From: Bacteroidales bacterium
GTDB taxonomy: Bacteria > Bacteroidota > Bacteroidia > Bacteroidales > Paludibacteraceae
Reading direction: 5' to 3'
Assembly (NCBI GenBank): GCA_021371875.1
Contig: JAJFVH010000142.1
Span: 1 to 41,657, forward strand
Length of the DNA stretch: 41,657 bases
The notes below the pieces were generated by a model that made no database searches, was not told where the DNA came from, and saw nothing but the letters and a program-made list of their open reading frames with translations. Positions within the stretch are counted from its first letter, which is position 1. Each line of letters begins with the position of its first letter. Shown here one piece after another: positions 1 to 7,688 of this stretch. A program made the position numbers and the translations under genes.

Positions 1-1
1 G

Positions 2-667
2 TTGTACGTCGTTCCCACACCTGTCGGAAATCTCGAAGACATGACCTTTCGGGCGATCCGGGTATTAAAAGAAGCCGATCTGATTTTAGCGGAAGATACG
101 CGCACCAGCGGATTTTTGATGAAGCATTTTGGCATCGACACGCCCATGCAGTCGCATCACAAATTCAACGAACATAAAACGGTAGACTCCATCGTTCAGC
201 GCATCAAAAGCGGGCAATGTATAGCGCTGATTTCGGATGCAGGCACGCCCGCCATTTCCGACCCCGGATTTCTTATAGTTCGTCAATGTGTTGAGAACGA
301 TATTGAAGTGGAATGTTTACCCGGGGCTACAGCCTTTGTCCCTGCACTCGTTGCCTCGGGTTTACCCAACGACAGGTTCTGTTTTGAAGGATTTTTGCCT
401 CAAAAAAAAGGAAGACAAACAAAAATAAACAACCTGAAAAACGAAACACGGACTATGATTTTCTATGAATCTCCGTTCCGTTTGATTAAAACGCTTACTC
501 AGTTTTCAGAAATTTTGGGCGCTGAAAGAAAAGCCTCCGTATCGCGTGAAATTTCGAAAATTTACGAAGAAACAAAACGCGGTACTTTGTCTGAATTAAC
601 TCAATATTTTAGCGAGCATCAACCCAAAGGAGAAATAGTTATAATAGTTGCAGGATTAGAAGAATAA
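2..667 (+). CDS. rsmI: 16S rRNA (cytidine1402-2'-O)-methyltransferase, 5'-truncated
   Basis: RsmI methylates the 2'-hydroxyl of C1402 in the decoding centre of 16S rRNA, using S-adenosylmethionine. The visible 221 codons open directly with the family's N-terminal strand (YVVPTPVGNLEDMT) and continue with LAEDTRTS, the ISDAGTPAISDPG loop and LPGATAFVPALVASGLP, all hallmarks of the tetrapyrrole-methylase fold of this subfamily. The first in-frame codon is TTG at base 2 and codes for the Leu/Ile that normally precedes YVVPTP, so the true ATG probably lies a few codons left of the window edge. The C-terminus looks complete. A promoter for the next gene lies just after the stop. Confidence 0.93.
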   Translation: MYVVPTPVGNLEDMTFRAIRVLKEADLILAEDTRTSGFLMKHFGIDTPMQSHHKFNEHKTVDSIVQRIKSGQCIALISDAGTPAISDPGFLIVRQCVENDIEVECLPGATAFVPALVASGLPNDRFCFEGFLPQKKGRQTKINNLKNETRTMIFYESPFRLIKTLTQFSEILGAERKASVSREISKIYEETKRGTLSELTQYFSEHQPKGEIVIIVAGLEE

Positions 668-678
668 CACTAACTTTG
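647..678 (+). promoter_or_regulatory. Bacteroidetes-type promoter for the coiled-coil lipoprotein
   Basis: TAACTTTG at 671-678 matches the TAnnTTTG -7 consensus. GTTG at 647-650 stands 20 bases upstream, the expected place for the -33 TTTG element. It overlaps the end of rsmI and would give a leader of about 80 bases. Confidence 0.6.
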
Positions 679-764
679 TACCGGAGTTCAAGAGGAAAAA
701 CAAATTCAAAACAAAGCAGTATATTCAACACAAAAATAGTTACTTTTCAAAACTCACAACTAAA

Positions 765-1634
765 ATGAAACCTATATTTTCAGTTATTGTATTTTCATTG
801 CTTATATTTACTTCATGCGGATACAAATCATCTGAATACAAAGCTTTACAAGCCCAGAACGATTCACTTTTGAGAGTTAAACATCAAATGCAGGAAGAAC
901 TTGATGGTTATTTCTCAACCATGAATCAGATTGAGCAAAACATTGAAAAAATAAAAGAAACACAGGGAATCCTTTCCAACCAACCTGTTGGTGAAGAACT
1001 TGATTCGGATGCACGCATGAAAATCAACGATGATTTGCTGTATCTGAATGAGTTGCTACAGGCAAATAAAGATGAACTTGCCCGCCTGAAAGCAAAAATT
1101 AAACGTAGCTCATTCAAATCGGCAGAACTGGAACGCAGTCTTATCAGACTCACAAAGGCATTAGACGAGGAATCGGCCAAAGTAGCTCTTTTGCAAACCG
1201 AACTGGCCGTCAAAGATTCATTGATTGCAGAATTAGGCACAACAGTTGAAACCATGGGTAACGACATTGAAAATCTGAAAACCGACGTAAACATTAAAGA
1301 ATCAAAAATTGCCGAACAGGATGAAACCATACACACAGCCTGGTATGTTTTTGGAACGCGGAAAGAACTGAAGGAACAGAAGATCGTCACATCGGATGGC
1401 CTTTTTAGCCCGAAACGTGTTCTACAAAGCGATTTCAACAAGAATTATTTTGTGCGTATCGATGCCCGTAAAACAAAATCGATCCCTTTGTTTTCTACCC
1501 GCGCCAAAATTCTTACTTCGCACCCAAAATCGTCGTATACGCTCGAAAAAGAGAACGACAATTTCGTGCTTCTCATTACGGATACTGAAGAATTCTGGAG
1601 TATCAGTAAATACCTGGTTATCGAAGTTGAATAA
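765..1634 (+). CDS. Coiled-coil lipoprotein of unknown function
   Basis: A 289-residue predicted lipoprotein. The N-terminus is a short hydrophobic signal ending in a lipobox-like FTSCG (Cys18), so it should be lipid-anchored, probably to the outer membrane or the periplasmic side of the inner membrane. Residues about 25-190 are heptad-rich and charged (runs of Leu/Ile spaced among Glu/Lys/Asp), which predicts a long coiled coil. The last 90 residues hold a compact domain starting near AWYVFGTRKEL and rich in beta-type segments. I recall proteins of this build (coiled coil plus a C-terminal 'YVFGTKKEL' domain) in many Bacteroidetes, all uncharacterised. It has its own promoter and a strong terminator, so it is probably monocistronic. 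Confidence 0.75.
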   Translation: MKPIFSVIVFSLLIFTSCGYKSSEYKALQAQNDSLLRVKHQMQEELDGYFSTMNQIEQNIEKIKETQGILSNQPVGEELDSDARMKINDDLLYLNELLQANKDELARLKAKIKRSSFKSAELERSLIRLTKALDEESAKVALLQTELAVKDSLIAELGTTVETMGNDIENLKTDVNIKESKIAEQDETIHTAWYVFGTRKELKEQKIVTSDGLFSPKRVLQSDFNKNYFVRIDARKTKSIPLFSTRAKILTSHPKSSYTLEKENDNFVLLITDTEEFWSISKYLVIEVE

Positions 1635-1668
1635 AGGTTAATAATTTTCATTATCAGTTAGAAAAATT

Positions 1669-1705
1669 AATGCGTTTCCTTCAGAATAAAGGAAACGCAT
1701 TCTTA
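1669..1705 (+). terminator. Rho-independent terminator
   Basis: A perfect 13-bp stem (1669-1681 pairs with 1689-1701) with a 7-base loop, followed by CTTATTT. It closes the lipoprotein transcription unit and separates it from the HAD phosphatase gene. Confidence 0.8.
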
Positions 1706-1730
1706 TTTAGCCCAATATATCCAAATAAAT

Positions 1731-2423
1731 ATGTACAAATACGTTTTTCTCGATTTAGATGACACCCTGTGGGATTTTCATGCCAACGCACGACTTTCGT
1801 TACAAGATATGTTCGAAGATCGTAAACTTTACCGTTATTTCGAAAATTTCAACGAGTTTTTTAATATTTATGCCAAACGCAATATTGAACTTTGGGAATC
1901 GTACGGCAAAGGTGAAATAACCAAAGAATTTCTTATGTCCGAACGATTTCGATATCCACTTGCAAAAATGGGCGTTGACGATATGCAACTGTCCGAAGAA
2001 ATAGGAATCCAATATTTAGAAATTCTACCTACGAAAACGGCTCTAATGCCCTTTGCTAAAGAATTGCTCGATTATCTTTATCCTAAATATCCGCTGACCG
2101 TTATCTCAAACGGTTTTATTGAAGTACAATATAAAAAACTTAAAAGCGCCGATATTGAACACTATTTTTCGCACATTGTACTTTCCGAAGCGGCAAAGGC
2201 GTTGAAACCAGATAAAAAGATTTTTGAATATGCCCTGAAACTAAACAAGGCAAAAGCTACGGAAGCCATCATGATAGGCGACAGCTACGAAGCCGACATT
2301 AAAGGGGCTCAAAATGCGCATATCGATCAGATTTACTATCCACTCCATCTTACAAAGGAGGAAGAAAAACCGGCATGCACTTATCTTATCAATTCGCTGG
2401 AGGAAGTAATGTCAATTTTGTAA
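1731..2423 (+). CDS. YjjG-family HAD hydrolase (noncanonical pyrimidine nucleotidase)
   Basis: A 230-residue haloacid-dehalogenase phosphatase. Motif I is DLDDTLWDF near residue 8, with the nucleophilic Asp and the acid/base Asp two residues on. Motif II is ISNG (Ser near 126). The Lys of motif III is in the KPDKKIF segment, and motif IV is IGDSYEADIKGA. The helical cap between motifs I and II and the overall length fit the YjjG/YfnB group, which dephosphorylates nucleoside 5'-monophosphates and in E. coli removes damaged pyrimidine nucleotides. Substrate assignment within HAD proteins is uncertain. The gene stands alone: a terminator precedes it and a convergent gene starts 21 bases after its stop. 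Confidence 0.82.
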   Translation: MYKYVFLDLDDTLWDFHANARLSLQDMFEDRKLYRYFENFNEFFNIYAKRNIELWESYGKGEITKEFLMSERFRYPLAKMGVDDMQLSEEIGIQYLEILPTKTALMPFAKELLDYLYPKYPLTVISNGFIEVQYKKLKSADIEHYFSHIVLSEAAKALKPDKKIFEYALKLNKAKATEAIMIGDSYEADIKGAQNAHIDQIYYPLHLTKEEEKPACTYLINSLEEVMSIL

Positions 2424-2444
2424 ATTTATCGGAAACAATCATTC

Positions 2445-3122
2445 TTACAATTTATATCGGGCTGTCAGACTAATATCTTTTCCATTCAACACTTTTGATG
2501 AATAGCCAGAAATACTGACATTGACCATCGACAATCCGATTTCTTCCAAACTATTGAATCCTGATGGAAAAAGTTTTTTACCAAGAGGGAAAAGCCAATT
2601 AATGTATTTGTAAAACGAATGCGCATTCTTCAGTCCGTGAATCGGTTTGATAAATCCCGGGCGGTATGCAAAAACCTGCCTAAAGGACAATTTCATTAGT
2701 TCGTTTTCGGTCTTACCCTTCACCACCGCCCAACGGCTCTTTGATTTTTCGTTACTGTCGGTTCCCTGTCCCGAAACATAACAAAAAGTCATGTTGCTGT
2801 TCAATTTGCTCAGTATTTCGGCAAAATTCACGGTAAGCGTATAAGTCAGCTTATAATATTCCCCTTTTGATTTACCTATCGATGAAACTCCAAGGCAAAA
2901 GAAACAGGCATCATAACCCGATAATTCATTTTCAAGAGAATGAAAATCAAAAAAATCGGAATGAATAATTTCTTTTAATTTCGGATGCTGAAAACCGACA
3001 GACTTACGATTAACAATCAAAATTTCAGCAACCTGATTATTTTTTAAGCAAATATTCAGGACGCCTTCCCCGACCATTCCGGTCGCCCCGGTAATAATTA
3101 CTTTAATCCCTTTAGCATTCAT
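2445..3122 (-). CDS. NAD(P)-binding Rossmann-fold protein, short atypical SDR/epimerase
   Basis: A 225-residue protein opening with a dinucleotide-binding motif, ITGATGMVGEGV at residues 10-21. It continues with the alternating strand and helix pattern of a Rossmann fold and a YVSGQGTDS segment where extended SDRs carry the catalytic Ser. It is short for a sugar epimerase and resembles the HTATIP2/YwnB-like group of atypical SDRs, whose members often bind NADP(H) without known chemistry. Substrate unknown. The start lies 18 bases after the relA stop on the same strand, so the two genes are probably co-transcribed, but I see no functional link to (p)ppGpp. Confidence 0.75.
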   Translation of the reverse strand: MNAKGIKVIITGATGMVGEGVLNICLKNNQVAEILIVNRKSVGFQHPKLKEIIHSDFFDFHSLENELSGYDACFFCLGVSSIGKSKGEYYKLTYTLTVNFAEILSKLNSNMTFCYVSGQGTDSNEKSKSRWAVVKGKTENELMKLSFRQVFAYRPGFIKPIHGLKNAHSFYKYINWLFPLGKKLFPSGFNSLEEIGLSMVNVSISGYSSKVLNGKDISLTARYKL

Positions 3123-3140
3123 TGAATAATTAGTTTATAC

Positions 3141-5333
3141 TTATGATCTTGAAACATTTTTCACCCCTTTCACCAACCTGATTTTCTTTACAATCCCTTC
3201 CAGTTCTTTGATATCGTTAACCATGATGGTCAGATTTCCCTGAAAAAGACCGGCATTTGAATCAATGGATATGGAACGTAGCGAAATGTTCTTTTCCTTT
3301 GAGATCAGAGAAGTAATATTAGTAACAATGCCGATATCATCGTGACCTACAATGCGCAAAGTAATCGGATACTGCGAACCGACTGACTTTCCCGACCAAC
3401 GGGCTTTAACAATGCGATACCCGAAACGGGCAATCATTTGTGGCGCATTCGGACAGTCGGTTCGATGTATTTTTATTCCGCCTGTTACCGAAACAAAGCC
3501 GAAAACATCGTCTCCGTAAATCGGATTACAACATTTCGACAATTTGAAATCGACATTTTTCAAATCCTGCCCTATCACCAAAACATCGTCTTTGCCAATA
3601 GTTTCTTTGGAATGCATTTCTGTCGTAAACGACTCGGCACTCCTGATTTCAGGCTGGTCGACCGAGGTTTCACGTTTTTCCAGGTCGAGATATGCTTCAC
3701 GAACATCAAGTATATCAAGTTTTTCCCGTGCAATTTCCTGATAAAAATCGCTAACTGTTTTAAATCCTTTTTTCTTGGCTAAACGGGAAATTTTGCCCTC
3801 GTCAAGATCAATTTTCCAGTTTTTAAACCGGCGCATCAGGGTTTCACGACCTAACTCGGCATCTTTAAATTCAATTTCTTTAAGCGCCTGGCGGATTTTG
3901 TTTTTAGCTTTCGAAGTGGTTACAACGCTCAACCACGACACATTGGGCTTTTGAGTAGGCGAAGTCAACACTTCAACCTGATCACCGTTATTCAGCACGT
4001 ATTTTATCGGCATATTTTTGCCATTTACTTTGGCGCCAACACATTTTGAACCCAATCCCGAATGAATTGAAAAAGCAAAATCAAGCGCAGTAGCGCCTTT
4101 CGGCAATTTATGTAAATCGCCGTTGGGTGTAAACACAAACACTTCTTTATCATACAGATTCAGCTTGAACTCATCCATAAAATCAACGGCATTCAGTTCA
4201 GGGTTTTCAAGAATTTCCCGGATACTCTTCAACCATTCATCCATTCCGGATTCGCTTTTTATGCCTTTATATTTCCAGTGCGCGGCAAGGCCTTTTTCTG
4301 CCACTTCGTCCATCCTGACGGTACGAATCTGAACTTCGACCCATTTTCCCTGCGGCCCTAACACGGTGGTATGCAAACTCTCATACCCATTCGATTTCGG
4401 AATTGAAAGCCAGTCGCGCAAACGTTTCGGGTTAGGCTGATACATGTCGGCAACAATAGAATAAGCCTGCCAGCAAGCTGCTTTTTCCTTGTCGTAAGGC
4501 ACATCGAAAATAATGCGGATAGCAAAAAGATCATATATATTCTCGAATGGCGTATTTTGTTTTTTAATCTTGTTGTAAATAGAATGAATCGACTTTGTAC
4601 GTCCTTTAATTTCAAATTTATATCCCAATTCTTTCAGTTTTTCTTCCAAAGGGTTTATAAACTCATAAATATATTTATCACGCGAACGTTTTGTTTCATT
4701 TAACTTCTGTGCAATTTCCTTGAAAATTTCGCGATTTGTATATTTAAGCGACAAATCCTCGAGCTCGGTTTTTATGGCATACAAGCCCATCCTGTGAGCT
4801 AAAGGCGCGTACAGGAACGAACTCTCACGCGCCACATTCTGACGATTATCGGAATTGTAAGCATCAAGGGTACGCATCATTTGCAAATGTTCTGCAATTA
4901 TGATAAGAATAACTCTGATATCCTCAGCAAAAGTCAGAAAGAGTTTGCGAAAATTTTCAGTTTCGATGGAAGTATTCCGTTCGTATAATTCACGTACACG
5001 CGACATGCCCTGAATAATTCCACTCACACTTGTCTGGAACTTTAAATCAATTTCGGCAGATTCAATCTGTTTGTTCTCCACGAGTTCCTGAAGAAGAACG
5101 CCCAATACAGCCGCCTTCCCCAAACCAATTTCATTCAGTAAGGTATCGATTATACAAAGCTTATCCATTAAGGAATGCCCATAAGGAATTTCAGCCGAAC
5201 TCTGACTCTCATAATACTTTTTCAAAAGCGACTTAAGCTCTTTCCTTTCTTCATACGTGAACAGATTGGCATGAGTATGCAATAGCCGGCTATAATAAAA
5301 ACGAAAAGTTGAAGGATTACTAACTTTTGTCAT
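3141..5333 (-). CDS. relA: RelA-type (p)ppGpp synthetase with degenerate hydrolase site
   Basis: A 730-residue long RelA/SpoT homologue that makes the stringent alarmone from ATP and GDP/GTP. Order of domains: pseudo-HD hydrolase (about 20-200), synthetase (about 235-355, with GRTKSIHSIYNK, YDLFAIR, PKSNGYESLHT and EVQIRT), TGS (about 396-457), helical region, zinc-finger domain (Cys601-Cys602, His623, Cys627) and ACT (about 655-728). In the hydrolase part the canonical HDxxED reads Q82-E83-L-V-E86-N87, and the KLADR segment reads IIAEH (145-149), so metal-dependent ppGpp hydrolysis should be lost while the synthetase motifs are intact. This is the RelA rather than SpoT paralogue of Bacteroidetes; a true SpoT should exist elsewhere. 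The start ATG is preceded by an exact -7 element. Confidence 0.93.
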   Translation of the reverse strand: MTKVSNPSTFRFYYSRLLHTHANLFTYEERKELKSLLKKYYESQSSAEIPYGHSLMDKLCIIDTLLNEIGLGKAAVLGVLLQELVENKQIESAEIDLKFQTSVSGIIQGMSRVRELYERNTSIETENFRKLFLTFAEDIRVILIIIAEHLQMMRTLDAYNSDNRQNVARESSFLYAPLAHRMGLYAIKTELEDLSLKYTNREIFKEIAQKLNETKRSRDKYIYEFINPLEEKLKELGYKFEIKGRTKSIHSIYNKIKKQNTPFENIYDLFAIRIIFDVPYDKEKAACWQAYSIVADMYQPNPKRLRDWLSIPKSNGYESLHTTVLGPQGKWVEVQIRTVRMDEVAEKGLAAHWKYKGIKSESGMDEWLKSIREILENPELNAVDFMDEFKLNLYDKEVFVFTPNGDLHKLPKGATALDFAFSIHSGLGSKCVGAKVNGKNMPIKYVLNNGDQVEVLTSPTQKPNVSWLSVVTTSKAKNKIRQALKEIEFKDAELGRETLMRRFKNWKIDLDEGKISRLAKKKGFKTVSDFYQEIAREKLDILDVREAYLDLEKRETSVDQPEIRSAESFTTEMHSKETIGKDDVLVIGQDLKNVDFKLSKCCNPIYGDDVFGFVSVTGGIKIHRTDCPNAPQMIARFGYRIVKARWSGKSVGSQYPITLRIVGHDDIGIVTNITSLISKEKNISLRSISIDSNAGLFQGNLTIMVNDIKELEGIVKKIRLVKGVKNVSRS

Positions 5334-5371
5334 GAGTTATTGATTATTAAAACATGAAAAATTTCTTATTG

Positions 5372-5379
5372 CAAATATA
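5372..5379 (-). promoter_or_regulatory. -7 promoter element for relA
   Basis: The minus strand reads TATATTTG, an exact TAnnTTTG match, about 40 bases before the relA ATG. I see no clear -33 TTTG at the right distance. Confidence 0.45.
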
Positions 5380-5506
5380 CAACACAAAAATCAAGATGTC
5401 TGAAAAGGAGAATGAAAAAAAACAAAGAATTCGATTAAATTACAAGAAAGAGTAAAAAACAATGAAAAAAATAGATTTTTGAGATGGTGTATTGGATTTT
5501 CTTTCC

Positions 5507-5514
5507 TAAATTTG
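5507..5514 (+). promoter_or_regulatory. -7 promoter element for the unknown one-TM protein
   Basis: TAAATTTG, an exact -7 match, about 90 bases upstream of the ATG at 5605. It supports that ATG over the TTG that opens the reading frame at 5479, because the TTG lies upstream of the predicted transcription start. Confidence 0.45.
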
Positions 5515-5604
5515 CACACTGAAAAAAACACTTTGTATTCACTTCATAAATTAGGAGTCGAATATTATAAAAAAAGCAAGTTCAATAAAAAACAATATTT
5601 CAGC

Positions 5605-6288
5605 ATGAAAACAATAATCAAGATTTTACTTGTAGCTTCAATTGGATTACTTTCGTATTTCTGCGTAATGAGTATTTTAACGCCAATCAAATTTGATGAA
5701 ACAAAAACTGCAAGAGAAAAAGAAATTATTCAACGATTAATCGATATTCGCACAGCAGAAGTTGAATATAAAACCCAAAAAGGCGGATATACAGATAATT
5801 TTGATGAATTAATTAAATTCTTAAAATCTTCGAAGAAAAAAACAGTATTGAAAGAAGGTTCGTTATCCGACAAGCAACTTGAAGCAGGTCTGACAGAAAA
5901 AGCTGCTGCAAAAATCGTACGGAGTGGCAACAGGAGCGAGATTATCGCTAAAGGCTTAGAAAATTTCCGTCGCGACACTGCCTATTTAGATATGATCGAA
6001 TCAATTTTTCCTCAAAAATATACCGCTGAAACTATTGATCAGATTGCAATTATTCCTTTCTCAAATAACGAAAAATTTGAATTAAAAGTTAACAATGAGT
6101 ATTATAATGCGACAAAAATTAAAATCCCGTTATTTGAAGCATCTGCACATTTCAAAACATATCTGTATGATTTAAATCATCAGGAATTGCTTAACATAAT
6201 CGACGTTCAGACGAAATTGGAAAAATATCCGGGCTTAAAAGTTGGTTCAATTGAAGAACCTAACAACAACGCCGGAAACTGGGAATAA
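5605..6288 (+). CDS. Conserved one-TM protein of unknown function upstream of DUF3822/rsmD
   Basis: A 227-residue protein from the ATG at 5605. It has one N-terminal membrane helix (about residues 4-25, ILLVASIGLLSYFCVMSIL), then a charged helix with IRTAEVEYKTQKGGYTDNF. That segment faintly recalls the helix-to-loop region of pseudopilins (Ala-rich helix followed by Gly-Tyr-Thr and a short helix), but no prepilin peptidase site precedes the membrane helix. The rest is soluble and probably periplasmic. From memory, similar proteins sit beside DUF3822 and rsmD in other Bacteroidetes, but I cannot name a function. The three genes point the same way and are closely spaced, suggesting one operon. 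The in-frame extension back to 5479 is low-complexity and overlaps the promoter, so it was left out. Confidence 0.7.
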   Translation: MKTIIKILLVASIGLLSYFCVMSILTPIKFDETKTAREKEIIQRLIDIRTAEVEYKTQKGGYTDNFDELIKFLKSSKKKTVLKEGSLSDKQLEAGLTEKAAAKIVRSGNRSEIIAKGLENFRRDTAYLDMIESIFPQKYTAETIDQIAIIPFSNNEKFELKVNNEYYNATKIKIPLFEASAHFKTYLYDLNHQELLNIIDVQTKLEKYPGLKVGSIEEPNNNAGNWE

Positions 6289-6361
6289 TAAATTGTTATT
6301 GCCACAAGGCAATCGGCAATTTAGCATTATATAATTAATTATAAAGCATTTGCCCCACAGA

Positions 6362-7087
6362 ATGAATACATCTTCCGTTAATTCCAACGACAACCAGTAT
6401 AGTTTATCCATCCGGTTTACATCGGATGGATTTTCTTTATTGATTTCGGACGAAAATCAGCTTCAAATATCAACCAAAAATGTTTCGTTCGATTTGTTCT
6501 CAAAATCAGAGGAGAATTTTCTGGATTTATTGGACAAAGAGCTGGAACTGAATATAAATTATCAGGCAATACGCATAATTTTCGAAACAGACCTTTATTC
6601 TGTCATCCCCAAGCCGCTGTTCAACACAGAAACTGCAAACGAATTACTTAATCTACAACATCATAACATAAAACCGACAGACATTATATTACACAATGAG
6701 CTTTTGGCATGGGATGCTGTTCTCGTATTTGCCATACCGGTTGCAGTTAATTCTGTCATGTCGAAAATTTTACCTGAGATTAAAATTGAACATCACATTT
6801 ATTCGTTTATAAACGATTCCGTCGCTCTGCAAAATGACCCCAATATGCATATTTGGGTGCGTCAGAACATAATGGATGTAGTGATTCTTGACAAAGGGAA
6901 TCTTCGGCTAATAAAAAGTTTCAGCTTTGCCACCAACGAAGATTTTGTATATTATATCATGAATTTGTTCGAACTACTTCCTTTAGATACAGAACAATGT
7001 AAACTGGTCATATATAATTCAAAAAAGCAACCCAAACTTGTCGAATTAACTTCAAAATACATAAAACACTGCAAATCCGCAGATTGA
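6362..7087 (+). CDS. DUF3822 family protein
   Basis: A 241-residue protein from the ATG at 6362, with no signal peptide or membrane helix, so probably cytoplasmic. The YSLSIRFTSDGFSLLISDE opening, a beta-hairpin-rich N-terminal half and a second half that restarts with a similar strand pattern (HIWVRQNIMDVVILDKGNLRL) suggest a two-lobed, actin-like layout. That is my reading of the pattern, not an established fold. DUF3822 is known in Bacteroidetes as the usual upstream neighbour of rsmD, which is the arrangement here. Its stop lies 5 bases before the rsmD ATG, so the two are tightly coupled. Function unknown. Confidence 0.78.
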   Translation: MNTSSVNSNDNQYSLSIRFTSDGFSLLISDENQLQISTKNVSFDLFSKSEENFLDLLDKELELNINYQAIRIIFETDLYSVIPKPLFNTETANELLNLQHHNIKPTDIILHNELLAWDAVLVFAIPVAVNSVMSKILPEIKIEHHIYSFINDSVALQNDPNMHIWVRQNIMDVVILDKGNLRLIKSFSFATNEDFVYYIMNLFELLPLDTEQCKLVIYNSKKQPKLVELTSKYIKHCKSAD

Positions 7088-7092
7088 AAAAC

Positions 7093-7629
7093 ATGAGAAT
7101 TATCAGCGGAACCTATAAAGGAAGAAGAATAAGCCCACCGGGAAATATTACCGCACGTCCTACAACCGACTTTGCAAAAGAAGGTTTGTTCAATCTCTTA
7201 AACAATCGCATTGATTTTGAAGATATTGATGTGCTCGATTTATTTGCAGGAACAGGCAGTATCAGCATTGAATTTGTTTCCCGCGGTTGCAGAAGCACCA
7301 TTAGCATAGAACAAAACGAACGCCAATGTGCATTTATCCGTAAAATATGCAACGAACTGAAAATCATAAATTTGAATTTAATAAAAACAGATGTTTTCAA
7401 ATTTATAAATTCATGCCATTCAAAATTCGATTTAATTTTTGCTGATCCTCCTTATGAATTAAATCAATTAACCGAAATACCTGATTTAATTTTCAATCAA
7501 CAGTTGTTAAAACCTGATGGACTTTTCATTTTAGAGCACTCGGCAAAAAACAGTTTTACTTCACATCCAAAATTTGCAGATCACAGAAACTACGGGAATG
7601 TAAACTTCAGTTTCTTCGCCAACAAATAA
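7093..7629 (+). CDS. rsmD: 16S rRNA (guanine966-N2)-methyltransferase
   Basis: A 178-residue SAM-dependent methyltransferase that modifies G966 of 16S rRNA late in 30S assembly. Visible motifs: the RIISGTYKGRRI opening, RPTTDFAKEGLFN (substrate-side helix), DLFAGTGSISIEFVSRG (motif I, SAM-binding) and FADPPYEL (motif IV, NPPY-type catalytic loop). I chose the ATG at 7093, where the family's MRIISG sequence begins, over the in-frame TTG at 7084 inside the upstream gene's stop region. Last gene of the presumed three-gene unit, closed by a strong terminator. Confidence 0.93.
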   Translation: MRIISGTYKGRRISPPGNITARPTTDFAKEGLFNLLNNRIDFEDIDVLDLFAGTGSISIEFVSRGCRSTISIEQNERQCAFIRKICNELKIINLNLIKTDVFKFINSCHSKFDLIFADPPYELNQLTEIPDLIFNQQLLKPDGLFILEHSAKNSFTSHPKFADHRNYGNVNFSFFANK

Positions 7630-7632
7630 GAT

Positions 7633-7669
7633 AAAAAAGGCTTTTCTGACAAACAGAAAAGCCTTTTTT
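7633..7669. terminator. Bidirectional terminator between rsmD and the decarboxylase gene
   Basis: A perfect 16-bp stem (7633-7648 pairs with 7654-7669) with a 5-base loop. It has T-runs in both orientations, so it can stop transcription from both convergent genes. Confidence 0.88.
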
Positions 7670-7688
7670 CAATCAAATTATATGGATT

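Noticed and set aside
926-1441. 171-codon open frame on the minus strand opposite the lipoprotein
   Set aside because: Ser/Phe-rich antisense shadow of a heptad-rich gene; no promoter, start signal or family.
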